Shown one piece after another: positions 53,943 to 63,077 of a DNA stretch of 64,000 nucleotides. The notes below the pieces were generated by a model. That model had not been told where the DNA came from. It searched no databases and was given only the letters and a program-made list of their open reading frames with translations. This DNA comes from CAZVIK01 sp964627045. Lineage in GTDB: Bacteria > Acidobacteriota > Terriglobia > Bryobacterales > Bryobacteraceae. The DNA lies in the NCBI GenBank assembly GCA_964627045.1, contig CAZVIK010000002.1:12361-76360 (forward strand). Reading direction: 5' to 3'. Made by a program: the position numbers and the translations under genes. Positions within the stretch are counted from its first letter, which is position 1; each line of letters opens with the position of its first letter.

Positions 53943-56156
53943 TCACCTCCGGCCGTCCACCTCTCGCCCGATGGAGGCCTTCACCTCCGCCCCGCGTTCC
54001 GAAGCCAACTCGGCCGCCATCCTGTGCAGGGCCACGCCGACGATGTCGCGGTGGTGCAGCCGGGCGCCAAACCGGCCGCTGAGTTGGAGCCAGAGTTGGT
54101 GGGCCAAGGCCACGTCTTCCGGCCAAAGGCGCGGCGGGTGCGGGCCTAGGTCGTAGAACCGCGACTCCTGATCTGTAGTGACGATCTCGAACGAGACCGG
54201 CGGCCGCGGTTCCGGCAGCCGTTCCCACGCCCGGCCCGCGCGCCGGGCCTGTTCGTCCGTGCCCATCTTCCCCGAAACCCCTACCACTACGCGCGATGCT
54301 TGCAGGCTCCGCGCGATTTCCAGCAGCGCGAGGTCGGCGTGGGTCGCCGGGACAGCCAAGAGCCGGACCGGCTTACCCGCCGTTTCGGCGAGGTTCACCA
54401 CCTTACTGAACAGCAACGTCTCGTCCTCGGCGAAGATCTGTTGGGGCTCCAGGGCGTGCTCTCCGGCGCTGGCCTGGTCGACCAGCCGGACGGCTAGCGC
54501 CACGATATCGGTCTTTCGGATGTCGGTCTTCATGAGGACCTTGTTGAGGTGGTCCAGCCGGTTGGGGTTCCGCACGGCCACAACCACACAGCCCGGCCGG
54601 ATGTCGATGGATTCCTGAGAGACGCGATCGGCCACCTGGATCGAGAACTTCTCCGTACCAGGCGCTTGCCGGCCTCGTCTGGCGCGGCTGTAGTGCTCAG
54701 AAAGTTCGAAAACTAGGTAAAAAGCCAGCGTGAAGGCGACGCCAAAGATGGTGGCGGTCTTCTTGGTCACCACGTTGACGGCGGCGAGCACAAACAGCGT
54801 CGCGGTGATTGCGCCGAGCCCCACCGGAATCTCCACGCCGCGGATGCGGGGGTTGAGCGGCACCTTCCACTCACGTCCCTCGGGACGTTTGTACCGCAGC
54901 ACCAACACGGAGAGAGCCTTCATGGAGAAGCTCCACATCACGCCGAACGCGTACGCCTCGCCCAGCAGATACACGTTTCCGCGGCTGATCACGATGGTGA
55001 CGATCTGGAGCGCGACGACCAGGTTGATCAGCCGGTGTGTCGTTCCGAACTTCCGGTGAGGATGCCGGAACCAGTCCGGCAACACGCCGTCCTCAGACAC
55101 GCGGTTCAAGACACCGTTGGAGCCGATGATGGAGGTGTTGACGGCCCCGGACAGAATCAGCGTGCCCGCGAGCACGACGAACGCGTGGAAGGCCAGCCGC
55201 AGCGGCGCCGGTCCCACCAGGAAGACCGACAAGCCGCCGATGAGATTGTCCAAATACTTGCCGCGCTCGGTATCCGGGATGATCATCACCGCGAAAAACG
55301 AAACCAGCGAGGTGAACAGCAGACTGTAGAGGAAGATCACAAACCCCGCCCGCTCCAGGTTTTTCAGCTTTGGGTGGTCAATCTCCCGGTACACCTGCGC
55401 CATGCTCTCTTCGCCGCTCATGGCAAGGAGGGAGTGCCCGAACCCGATCAGGATGGCGATCAAAGGGATCGCGGGAAGCAGCGTGCCGTCCAGCCATCCC
55501 AGGGCCTCACGGCTGAAATGGAGGTTTGCCGGTGTTGGCGCCGGCACCGGCTGGTAGCCGCGGCTGAAGATCGTCGCCAGACACCAGGCCACCAGGATCA
55601 GCACCATCACAGTGGTCACCTGCATGATGCGCAGGGCCTTCTGGCTCGACTCCGGGATTCCGATAATGTTCTTTCGCCAGAAATAGCCGGTGGCGACAAT
55701 TGCGAAGGCCGCGGCGAATGGCGGCGGCGGCACTCGAATGCCATCCAGGTGCAGCAGTTCCGCCGTCTCATTGATGATCCCGCCGAGGTACAACCCCGCA
55801 CTCACGCCGCTGATGGGGCCCGTCAACACGTAGTCGAACATCAGGGCCGATACCGAGAACTTCGCCAGCGTGCCGCCCAGGGCTTCGTGCACGACGCGGT
55901 ATACGCCGCCGCGCACGAACATGCTGCAGCTCTCGATGTACACGGCTCGCACGGCGTAGGAGAACAACATGATGCCCAGGACAAACCAGGGGGCGGCCTT
56001 GCCGATGGCGGTTTCCGCGATACCGCCGATGTAGTAGGCGGTCGAGGCCATGTCGTTCAATACAATCGCGGCCGCCCGCCAGAAGGAAATGAAAGAAAGC
56101 ATGACGCTGGTCGCTACTACGACCCGGGCCGTCACGCGGGTATTCTCCGATGTCAC
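53943..56156 (-). CDS. APC-superfamily permease with C-terminal cytosolic domain, KimA-like K+ transporter candidate
   Basis: I chose the GTG at 56156 (GGAG 7 bases upstream), giving 737 residues; the GTG at 56174 has no ribosome site. Residues 15-480 hold about twelve transmembrane helices of the APC superfamily (GPISGVSAGLYLGG, AMSGEESMAQVYREIDHP, SGAVNTSIIGSNGVLNRVSEDGVLPDWF). The last 240 residues form a soluble domain with UspA-like phrases (VRLLAVPATHADLALLEIARSLQASRVVVGVSG). This layout matches KimA, a potassium importer of the APC/KUP group regulated by c-di-AMP, more than amino-acid permeases. The nearby kdpE and kdpD genes support a potassium role. Confidence 0.7.
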   Translation of the reverse strand: MTSENTRVTARVVVATSVMLSFISFWRAAAIVLNDMASTAYYIGGIAETAIGKAAPWFVLGIMLFSYAVRAVYIESCSMFVRGGVYRVVHEALGGTLAKFSVSALMFDYVLTGPISGVSAGLYLGGIINETAELLHLDGIRVPPPPFAAAFAIVATGYFWRKNIIGIPESSQKALRIMQVTTVMVLILVAWCLATIFSRGYQPVPAPTPANLHFSREALGWLDGTLLPAIPLIAILIGFGHSLLAMSGEESMAQVYREIDHPKLKNLERAGFVIFLYSLLFTSLVSFFAVMIIPDTERGKYLDNLIGGLSVFLVGPAPLRLAFHAFVVLAGTLILSGAVNTSIIGSNGVLNRVSEDGVLPDWFRHPHRKFGTTHRLINLVVALQIVTIVISRGNVYLLGEAYAFGVMWSFSMKALSVLVLRYKRPEGREWKVPLNPRIRGVEIPVGLGAITATLFVLAAVNVVTKKTATIFGVAFTLAFYLVFELSEHYSRARRGRQAPGTEKFSIQVADRVSQESIDIRPGCVVVAVRNPNRLDHLNKVLMKTDIRKTDIVALAVRLVDQASAGEHALEPQQIFAEDETLLFSKVVNLAETAGKPVRLLAVPATHADLALLEIARSLQASRVVVGVSGKMGTDEQARRAGRAWERLPEPRPPVSFEIVTTDQESRFYDLGPHPPRLWPEDVALAHQLWLQLSGRFGARLHHRDIVGVALHRMAAELASERGAEVKASIGREVDGRR

Positions 56157-56326
56157 TGAAGTTCTCCGTTTCACCCGTGCCGGGGGTGACTCTCAAATTG
56201 GCCTGCGAGGTTAGCTGACGGGCTAGGGCTTGAAAGTACCCCGTTCGCTCGTGCGAACTGCGCCCCTGGTCACTGGTTCCCCCGCCTCAATGGCTTGAGT
56301 TCGGCGTTCGGAATTGCACGATGTTG

Positions 56327-56336
56327 NNNNNNNNNN
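56327..56336. other. Assembly gap (10 N)
   Basis: Ten N bases between the permease and a truncated reading frame. The length of missing sequence is unknown. Confidence 0.9.
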
Positions 56337-56748
56337 CGGCCTCCCTATCCGGCACTGCCAGCACGACGCTATGGCCGTGTTCTTGCAGCCAGCGGCAGAG
56401 CCGCATCTCCCTAGTCCCCCACCACCGGCGCCGGACCGTTCCGACGACGACCACGGACCCGGGCGTGAGGTGGTCTTGTAGCACTTGGAAGCGGTCGCGG
56501 CAAAGGTACACTTCAATCCTTGCCTCAACGGAGGACTGAACGGCGGCGTCACGGCACCGCTGTTCGGTGAATCCAACGGGGACGGCGGGCGACCCTAACG
56601 GGAGAGTAAAGGGTACGACTACAATCGCCATGAGGCGGATCGGCGCACCGGCCTTCCATGTCAGCCGCCGGGCAATTCCCAAAGCCGACAGGGTCGGTTC
56701 CGGGCTGGTGTAGATGACTGTGATGCCTCGGTTGTCCACGGGTCCCAC
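56337..56748 (-). CDS. Partial protein of unknown function near kdpE
   Basis: About 137 residues are visible before the gap, starting at GTG 56748 or the next GTG. The sequence has short alternating strands (ITVIYTSPEPTLSALGIARRL, RLMAIVVVPFTLPLG, LTPGSVVVVGTVRRRWW), which could be a UspA-like alpha/beta fold. It lies between kdpE and the permease on the same strand. In KdpD the UspA domain sits before the DUF4118 region; the short KdpD here lacks it, so this may be a detached sensory module. That idea is speculative. Confidence 0.5.
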
Positions 56749-56818
56749 CGTCTGGCCGAGTGTAGCCCGGGCGGCATAAAGAAGGCATAAAGACCCCGGG
56801 CGGCGAGCGGCGGAGGGT

Positions 56819-57505
56819 CTATGGCGTCTGGAGACGGTAGCCGACCCAGGGCTCGGTCAGCAGGTACTTGGGGCTCGCTGGATCCGCTTCGATCTTCTTG
56901 CGGAGCTGGTTGACGAAGACGCGCAGGTATTCGACCTCGTCCCCATATTCCGGCCCCCAAACCGCCTGCAACATCTCCCGGTGCGGAACCGCGCGATTCG
57001 CGTGGGTGAGCAGATACCGTAGCAAATCGAGCTCCTTGGGCGTGAGCCGCGCGACATGGCCGTCGCGCGTGACCTGCCGTGCGGCCAGGTCGATTTCAAC
57101 GCCGCCCAACCGGATGGGAGACGGCGGGAATCCCTGGATGGCAGGGGCGCGGCGCAAAGCGGCGCGGATTCGGGCCAGCAGTTCGGGTGTGCTGAACGGC
57201 TTGGTGATGTAATCGTCGGCGCCGGCGTCGAGTGCATCCACCTTGTCCCTTTCGGCGTTGCGCACGGTCAATATGATAACGGGGACGTCGGACGCGGCTC
57301 TGAGCACGCGACAGGTTTCCAGCCCGCTCATTCCCGGCAGATTGACGTCGAGCAGCACGAGCGTCGGCGGACGCTCCGCGGCTGCCTCCAGCGCCCGCTC
57401 TCCACTCCGGGCTTCGGCGACTTCGTAGCCCTGGCCGCTGAGCGCCGATCGAATCACCCGCCGGATCTGCGGCTCGTCGTCGACGACCAGGATCCGAGGA
57501 TTCAC
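56819..57505 (-). CDS. kdpE: OmpR/PhoB-type response regulator, KdpE-like
   Basis: The GTG at 57505 overlaps the kdpD stop as GTGA, with GAGG 7 bases upstream, giving 228 residues. The receiver domain has RILVVDDEPQIRR, phospho-acceptor Asp in LVLLDVNLPGMSG and Lys in YITKPFS. The winged-helix DNA-binding domain has LTPKELDLLRYLLTHANRAVPHREMLQAVWG and YLRVFVNQLRKKIE. The sequence is KdpE-like throughout. It is translationally coupled to the sensor gene. Confidence 0.92.
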   Translation of the reverse strand: MNPRILVVDDEPQIRRVIRSALSGQGYEVAEARSGERALEAAAERPPTLVLLDVNLPGMSGLETCRVLRAASDVPVIILTVRNAERDKVDALDAGADDYITKPFSTPELLARIRAALRRAPAIQGFPPSPIRLGGVEIDLAARQVTRDGHVARLTPKELDLLRYLLTHANRAVPHREMLQAVWGPEYGDEVEYLRVFVNQLRKKIEADPASPKYLLTEPWVGYRLQTP

Positions 57506-58578
57506 GAGAACACCTCTCGGCCGGCAAGAGGAAGCGTGAAAGTGACCTCCGTCCCCTGGCCCGCGCGGCAATTGGCGAGAATCTCCCCTCCGTGCCCGCG
57601 CACCACCTCGCGGGCGATCGCCAGACCCATTCCGGTCCCGGCGGTCTTCTCGCGGGCATACCGCCCCCGGTAGAAACGGTCGAACATGCGCTTCACGTCG
57701 GCCTCGGGGATGCCGGGGCCCCGGTCGGCGACCGTCACCGCAATCGATCCGTTTCGCTCCGACGCTGTGACCGCGATCGGCGATCCTGTGGGCGAGTACT
57801 TCGCGGCATTATCGAGCAATTGCCGGAGGACGATGAGAACCAGTTCGCGGTCGGCCGCCACCAAAGGGAGGTCTTGGCTCACCCGGACGGACACGGGCCT
57901 CGACTCCAGCGCGCCGGCCATCCGCGACACGGCCTCGCCGACCAGGTGCGCCACCGGCTGCGGCCGCTTGCGCACTTCCATCCGTCCCGCCTCGATGCGC
58001 GCCAATTGCACCGATTCGCTCACCAGCCACGTGAGCCGGTCCGTCTCCTCGTCCACCACTTGAAGGAGTTCCTTCTGCGCGGCAGCGGAAGGCTCTGCGG
58101 TAAGGAGCGACGAAACGGCCGCCTTGATCGCCGTGAGCGGCGTCTTGAACTCGTGCGCGAGCGCATCGAGCATGGCGGATTTCGCCTCTTCACTTTGCCG
58201 CGCGGCTTCGGCGCGATTGGCCGCCTCTTCGGCGTGCGCCTGCGCCGCCGCACGGCGCTTGGCGTTCGCCGGGATCTGACTGGCGACTGTGGCGGTCAAA
58301 ACGAACGCGGCAAACGCTACCCAGTTCTCCGGGTCGGCGATGCTCCAGGTGCCCACCGGCGGCAAAAAGAGATAGTTGAAACTGAGCATCGCCGCGACGG
58401 CGGCGCTCAGCGATTCTGCCAGCCCCCATCGCGCCGCGATGCCGAGCACGNNNNNNNNNNCCGTCGTGTGGTTCACCTTCCCAAGCCGCGCTTCCACCAG
58501 TCCGATGACCGCCACGATCGCGAGCGCGGCGCCCACCCGGTAGGCTTTGCGTTTAACACCGGCGTCACGGTCCGGCAC
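57502..58578 (-). CDS. kdpD: Short KdpD-type sensor histidine kinase (DUF4118-HisKA-HATPase), contains an N gap
   Basis: The GTG at 58578 follows GGAG at a 7-base spacing. The protein has the DUF4118 membrane region (LSFNYLFLPPVGTWSIADPENW), then HisKA with phospho-His in LDALAHEFKTPLTA, and HATPase with N box LLDNAAKYSPTG, G1 DRGPGIPEA and G2 GTGMGLAIAREV. The N-terminal KdpD and UspA domains of E. coli KdpD are absent. The 10-N gap at 58451-58460 falls inside DUF4118; family comparison suggests roughly 22 bases are really missing. It senses K+ or turgor in relatives. Confidence 0.85.
   Translation of the reverse strand: MPDRDAGVKRKAYRVGAALAIVAVIGLVEARLGKVNHTTXXXXVLGIAARWGLAESLSAAVAAMLSFNYLFLPPVGTWSIADPENWVAFAAFVLTATVASQIPANAKRRAAAQAHAEEAANRAEAARQSEEAKSAMLDALAHEFKTPLTAIKAAVSSLLTAEPSAAAQKELLQVVDEETDRLTWLVSESVQLARIEAGRMEVRKRPQPVAHLVGEAVSRMAGALESRPVSVRVSQDLPLVAADRELVLIVLRQLLDNAAKYSPTGSPIAVTASERNGSIAVTVADRGPGIPEADVKRMFDRFYRGRYAREKTAGTGMGLAIAREVVRGHGGEILANCRAGQGTEVTFTLPLAGREVFS
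58451..58460. other. Assembly gap (10 N)
   Basis: Ten N bases within the DUF4118 region of the sensor kinase gene. About eight residues are expected between VNHTT and VLGIA in related proteins, but the gap allows only about four. Confidence 0.9.
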
Positions 58579-58606
58579 GGCAGGACTCCCCCCAACGACG
58601 ATAACA

Positions 58607-59497
58607 CTACTGCAATTCCGTGTCCGGCACGGGCGAACCTTTTTCCGACGGTGCGCGCAAAAGCTTTTGAATCAGCCTGTTAGAAGGAAGGGACTGCTCG
58701 ACGAACTCGACGCCTGCGGCGGTGATCTCAAAGGCCGAATTCTCGCCTGTCCGTAGCAACTGCTTCTCTTTCAGAAACCAAACCGTGAAGACCAGGTGCT
58801 CACGCGGAATCGTCATGAGCTGCTCGAATTCCAGCAGGGATAAGCCCGGCGAATCGGGGTTGGCGCGGCGCCGCTCGTAGAGCAGACACAGTATCCCCAA
58901 CCGCCGATTGGTTTCGGCGTCAATGCCGATGACGAAATCCTTCAGTTCGAAGATCGGCATCGGCCCGGTTCGCTGGAACTCGTACTCAATGTCGTAGGCG
59001 GCGCGAAGCGCAGGGTCGCTGAGCACCTCGTGCGCTTTCTGGAGGAGCAGGAACTTCTGCGCATCGCCGGTCTGCTTGTTGTCCGGGTGATAGCGCGCGG
59101 CGAGCATTTTGTAGACGCGTTGAACGGTGTCGGCCTCGGCCCGCGGGTCGATCTGGAGGAATCCATAGTAGTCTGTGAACTCCTCTGGCAGCGCCTCCCC
59201 CGGGGCATCGGTCTTATGCGTTCGGAACTCGAGGCCAATGTCATACCAATCCTCGCACTGCTGGCAGCGGCGCACCTGCGCACTTCCGCTGAAGCCGAAT
59301 GCCCACGCATTTACCCAGACCGCCACCCCGACCTTGATCGGAAGTGGAGACGCCACCCTCAACCCCGATGGGGAGATGTCCAATCCGCGCACGCTTGAAA
59401 ACTGACGGTGCCCGTCGCCGTCCTGCCAGGATACGCCGGCTTGACCGCTGACCGGGCTCCGCCGCTCTCTACGACGTTCGGAATCCAATGTCTGCAT
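58607..59497 (-). CDS. PilZ-like / DnaJ J-domain / winged-helix-like fusion protein
   Basis: The ATG at 59497 gives 296 residues. Residues 8-95 resemble a PilZ domain: an Arg-rich start (RRRERR) and DISPSG at 40-45, the two c-di-GMP-binding elements. Residues 109-169 form a J domain (DYYGFLQIDPRAEADTVQRVYKMLA, HPD at 137-139, then DPALRAAYD). Residues 190-285 look like a winged helix (LLEFEQLMTIPREHLVFTVWFLKEKQLLR). J domains recruit DnaK; PilZ domains bind c-di-GMP. The combination could link chaperone recruitment to c-di-GMP. No GGxG-rich or zinc-finger region of true DnaJ is present. Confidence 0.75.
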   Translation of the reverse strand: MQTLDSERRRERRSPVSGQAGVSWQDGDGHRQFSSVRGLDISPSGLRVASPLPIKVGVAVWVNAWAFGFSGSAQVRRCQQCEDWYDIGLEFRTHKTDAPGEALPEEFTDYYGFLQIDPRAEADTVQRVYKMLAARYHPDNKQTGDAQKFLLLQKAHEVLSDPALRAAYDIEYEFQRTGPMPIFELKDFVIGIDAETNRRLGILCLLYERRRANPDSPGLSLLEFEQLMTIPREHLVFTVWFLKEKQLLRTGENSAFEITAAGVEFVEQSLPSNRLIQKLLRAPSEKGSPVPDTELQ

Positions 59498-59800
59498 CGT
59501 TTCGTGACCCAAGAGCACGCAACGCACCGGCGGATCGACCGTTCCGCACCAACCGGCCCTCCATCCGGGGCCGTCCCGCATGGTTCCGCCAAATTACTTT
59601 ACCGCCAATTCGAGCCTGAGAGTAGGCCAAACAGGGCGAATTTCCAAACGAAGCCAATTGCGATTCGGGCCGCGGCACCGCCGCGTAGCGTTCTCGCCAC
59701 CGATTGTGGCCTGATTGCAACACCTGCGGGCTCACGGGCGCTCGGGTGGCCTCTTCTGGCGGCTCGACCCGGCGTGAGCCGGGCACTCCGGGGCGGAGAC
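59498..59800. other. Intergenic region between cco operon end and PilZ/J gene
   Basis: About 300 bases without a supported gene. It must hold the end of the cco transcript and the promoter of the PilZ/J gene. Neither a clear terminator nor a convincing promoter was seen. Confidence 0.4.
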
Positions 59801-60418
59801 TCAACGCTGCCGTGAACTCGATGCCACTCGGAACAACGCGTCCCGCAGCAGCATAGCAGGCAGCATGCCCGCCAGCATTCCGACGAGCATGGCCAAGTGG
59901 TGCGCCGAGAAGTGGCTTCCGGTCAGCTTCATCAGGGGCCGGGTCCACACGGAGGCTACCAGGATCATACCGGTCACCATGCCGACGGCGTCCAACAGGA
60001 GCGCGAAGGCCAGCCACGCCGGGCGGCGGCGCATCGGGGCCAGACAACGGCTCCACAACGCCCCCGGCGGTACCGCAAATAAGAGCATCAGCCAGGTCAT
60101 CCACGTGGCCACGGGGCGCAGCGAGGGCGGACGCGGCATGGGCGGCGGCGGGGGCGGCGAGACAGGGAAGCCCTTGTCGATCCAGGTTCCCAGCATCATG
60201 CCCAGCCCGCCAAGTGCACCCATCAAGAACAACATGTCGAAGTGAGCGGGGAGCTTTTCGCGCGCCATCCAGGCCTGGTAGGCGACAAGGGCGGCGAGGA
60301 CAGAGAGCAGGTACCACTGCAAGCTGCCACTGCTCCACAACCCCATCCAGACTCCCTGAATGAGAGTGGAAGCGGCCAGCGAACAGGCGATGATCCGGTT
60401 GAGCGTCGAGGAGTTCAT
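59801..60418 (-). CDS. Membrane protein of unknown function in the cbb3 oxidase operon
   Basis: A 205-residue protein with about six hydrophobic helices (for example STLIQGVWMGLW, MLFLMGALGGLGMMLG, LAMLVGMLAGMLPAMLL). Between helices a run of prolines (SPPPPPPMPRPPS) forms a loop. Met, Trp and His are frequent near helix ends (FSAHHLAMLVGM), which could bind copper or haem. Its ATG overlaps the ccoI stop as ATGA, so it belongs to the cco operon and may be an assembly factor. It does not resemble CcoS, CcoH or CcoG. Confidence 0.6.
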   Translation of the reverse strand: MNSSTLNRIIACSLAASTLIQGVWMGLWSSGSLQWYLLSVLAALVAYQAWMAREKLPAHFDMLFLMGALGGLGMMLGTWIDKGFPVSPPPPPPMPRPPSLRPVATWMTWLMLLFAVPPGALWSRCLAPMRRRPAWLAFALLLDAVGMVTGMILVASVWTRPLMKLTGSHFSAHHLAMLVGMLAGMLPAMLLRDALFRVASSSRQR

Positions 60419-62409
60419 GTCGTGGCTGTCTCTCCATCGGTGGCGGCGTCCGGCAACAAGCGCGCGGCTCGCCAGGACACGAACAGGCTGGAGCAGGTCA
60501 TCAGCAGCACGGATGTCACCGGGTGCACCAGGCCGGCTGCCGCGATCGCGATCCCGGCGGTGTTGTAGGCCGCCGCCCAGTAAAGGTTCGACCGCGCCAC
60601 AGACAGGGCATGCTGCGCCGTCTCGATCGCTCGAGGAAGGGCGCGAAGGTCGCCAGTAGTCAGGGTTCCGTCGGCGAGGCCGGAAGCGAGATCAACACTG
60701 CCGGGGGCCGCTATGGAAACTTCGGCGGCGGCCATGGCTGCCGAGTCGTTCAAGCCGTCGCCGACAAACAGGACGGACCGCCCCGCCGACTGCTGCGCGC
60801 GAACCAGAGCCAGTTTGTCCTCCGGCGTAAGCGAAAAGTGGTGCCGGCCCACTGGGACAGCCAGCGCGCGAGAGGCGGCGTCGCCGGTCGCCAGGACGGT
60901 TTCGATGCCGGAGGCCTCAATCTGCCGCAACGCCTCGGCCGCCGAATCGAGGAGCGTCTCCTCGATTTCCACAATCGCGGCGGGCGCGCCGTCGACGAGA
61001 ACCGCGATGCTTCGGGCGGCCGCATCCCGGCCGGCGCCGAGCAGCGGCGGGGCTTCGAGCAAACGTTCAGCCAAGCCGACCGACAGGTCCCATCGGCCGG
61101 CGGAGGCCGCGGACAGGCGAGCGCGGAATCCGATTCCGGGAAGCATCTCCAGCGACTCGACCCGGATGGCGGGACCGCTCAAGCCTGCGTCGAATCCGTC
61201 AAACGCGGCGGCGATGGGATGGTTGCTGGCGCGCTCGGCTGCCGCGACCAGCCGCCGCAGAAGCGTGTCGCCCATCCCGTCCAGAGAAAAGAACCGCGTG
61301 CGCGCGATGCACCACCCCTCCGCCGTCAAGGTGCCGGTCTTGTCAAAGATCACGGTGTGAACCCTGGCCAATCGCTCCACCGCGTCCCCACCCTTGACGG
61401 CGACGCCGAACGCGGCCATTCGCCGGACCGCGCCCCAGAAGACCAAGGGAGTGGCGAAGCCCAGGGCGCATGGGCAGGCGATCAGAAGTACGGCGAGACC
61501 GTGCATCACGCCGATGCTCCAGTCCTGGAGGATGCTCCACGTGGCGGCCGTCGACAGGGCTGCAACCAGCACCACTGGCGCGAACCATCGCGCCAAGCGG
61601 TCGGCCGCACGTTCGGTGCCGGAAGGCGACGCGAGCAGGCGCGCGACCTGGTCGAGCGAACGGGCCAGCGTGCTCGCCGACGCGGCTGCGGCCGCCCGGA
61701 CCTGGATGGCGCCGTCTACCGGGCAGGCACCGGCCAAAACGCTGTCACCGGGCCCGGCGGCGCGGAGGAATCCCTCGCCGCTTACCGTGGCCTCCTGGAG
61801 GCAAGCGCGCCCAGAGGTGACCGTGCCGTCCACCGGGACGGCTTCGCCCGGCCGCACCATCACCGTGTCTCCGGCCGCCAGTCGCCCCGCTGCGACGCGT
61901 TCGGCGGAGCCATCCGCGAGAATCCGGTCGTAGGATGCTCCAGCCCGCACCACGGAGAGCGCGGCCAGCGCCGCCTGTTGCGACCGCGATACCAGACGCC
62001 GCCCCAACGCGTAGACCACCATCAGGATGGCGGCAACCTCGAAGTACACGGCGCCGCGGCCCGTGAAGGCCGACACCACCGATTGGCCGAGCGCACCGGC
62101 GATACCCAACAGGAACAGCGATTCGACCGTGACTCTCCGCGCACGGAGTTCGCGCCAGGAGTTCACCGCCAGTGAGTGTCCGGCCAGTGCCGCCACCAAC
62201 AACGTGCCGCCGGCCAGGCCCAACAGCAGCACCATCCGCTCGCGCGGCGTCGACTCCGACAGGTTGACCGAGAGTGAAAGGCTCATCACATTCATGGCCA
62301 GGAACGCCGCCGCCGCTAGGCGCACCCAGGGCCAGACGCCTTCCGGGTCGGGTGCCGCGCAATGGCACGCGAAACGCGCGCCGTCTGCGGGTGCCGGGGA
62401 GGCGTTCAC
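60415..62409 (-). CDS. ccoI: Copper-translocating P-type ATPase, CcoI/FixI type
   Basis: A 664-residue P1B-type ATPase. It has the metal-binding CPC motif (LLIACPCALGFATP), phosphorylation site DKTGTLT, hinge GDGLNDSAAMAAA, actuator SGEG (usually TGES) and an HP motif (ASNHPIAAA). The N-terminal metal-binding domain is nearly absent; only FACHCAAPDPE remains before the first helix. CcoI proteins export Cu+ for the CuB centre of cbb3 oxidases, which agrees with the ccoN and ccoO genes just upstream. Starts and stops overlap by 4 bases on both sides. Confidence 0.9.
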   Translation of the reverse strand: MNASPAPADGARFACHCAAPDPEGVWPWVRLAAAAFLAMNVMSLSLSVNLSESTPRERMVLLLGLAGGTLLVAALAGHSLAVNSWRELRARRVTVESLFLLGIAGALGQSVVSAFTGRGAVYFEVAAILMVVYALGRRLVSRSQQAALAALSVVRAGASYDRILADGSAERVAAGRLAAGDTVMVRPGEAVPVDGTVTSGRACLQEATVSGEGFLRAAGPGDSVLAGACPVDGAIQVRAAAAASASTLARSLDQVARLLASPSGTERAADRLARWFAPVVLVAALSTAATWSILQDWSIGVMHGLAVLLIACPCALGFATPLVFWGAVRRMAAFGVAVKGGDAVERLARVHTVIFDKTGTLTAEGWCIARTRFFSLDGMGDTLLRRLVAAAERASNHPIAAAFDGFDAGLSGPAIRVESLEMLPGIGFRARLSAASAGRWDLSVGLAERLLEAPPLLGAGRDAAARSIAVLVDGAPAAIVEIEETLLDSAAEALRQIEASGIETVLATGDAASRALAVPVGRHHFSLTPEDKLALVRAQQSAGRSVLFVGDGLNDSAAMAAAEVSIAAPGSVDLASGLADGTLTTGDLRALPRAIETAQHALSVARSNLYWAAAYNTAGIAIAAAGLVHPVTSVLLMTCSSLFVSWRAARLLPDAATDGETATT

Positions 62410-63077
62410 TTCGAGGACTCTAGCGCAGCCAATTCGGCGGCAGTCCAGGGCTTACTACGGCCGGCCCCGGCTTGGCGAACGGCGGCGACCTCTTCCAAGG
62501 TGACCGCCGGGGACTTGTTGCCGAACGAACCTCGCACGTATGTGAGCACGGCGGCCACCTGCTCGTCGGACAGTTGTTGCCAGGCGGGCATCTCTCCGTT
62601 GTAGGCCTTACCGTGGACCGTCACCGGGCCGTTCAATCCGTGTAACACGATCCGGATCAACGTTTCGGGGGAGCCGTTAACAAAGGGCGAATCGGCAAGA
62701 GGCGGGTAGACGCCATCGACACCAGTGCCTTCGGCCTGATGACACGCGACGCAGTTGGCAAACACACGCTGCCCGAGCACCATGGGATCGGCCGGCGCGG
62801 CCGCCTTGGCTTCTCCGCCACCCGAGCTCAATCGCTGTGCCGGGCCGTCGGTGAAGATGTCGGCGCGAAAGGCGCCGCTGTTGATGGCCAGATAGTAGCC
62901 GCCCCATCCGAGCAGCGCAAAGTACAGCAACATCAGCCAGACCGGCGTCGGCTCGCGTCCGTCCTCGGGTTCCGCCATCTCCCGCATGATGGGATGGTGC
63001 ATGGGCATGACGTCTGGCGTCTGCCGTTCTTCCTGCTCGAGTCTGGCGCGGGGCGGTTGCGAATCGGGACTGCTCAC
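62406..63077 (-). CDS. ccoP: Membrane-anchored monohaem cytochrome c, CcoP-like subunit
   Basis: A 223-residue protein with one transmembrane helix (VWLMLLYFALLGWGGYYLAI) and one cytochrome c domain: CVACH haem motif and axial Met in GEMPAWQQL. Its operon position and N-terminal layout match CcoP, the third subunit of cbb3 oxidase, but classical CcoP has two haem motifs and only one is present here. It passes electrons toward CcoO/CcoN. Both ends overlap neighbours by 4 bases. Confidence 0.82.
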   Translation of the reverse strand: MSSPDSQPPRARLEQEERQTPDVMPMHHPIMREMAEPEDGREPTPVWLMLLYFALLGWGGYYLAINSGAFRADIFTDGPAQRLSSGGGEAKAAAPADPMVLGQRVFANCVACHQAEGTGVDGVYPPLADSPFVNGSPETLIRIVLHGLNGPVTVHGKAYNGEMPAWQQLSDEQVAAVLTYVRGSFGNKSPAVTLEEVAAVRQAGAGRSKPWTAAELAALESSK

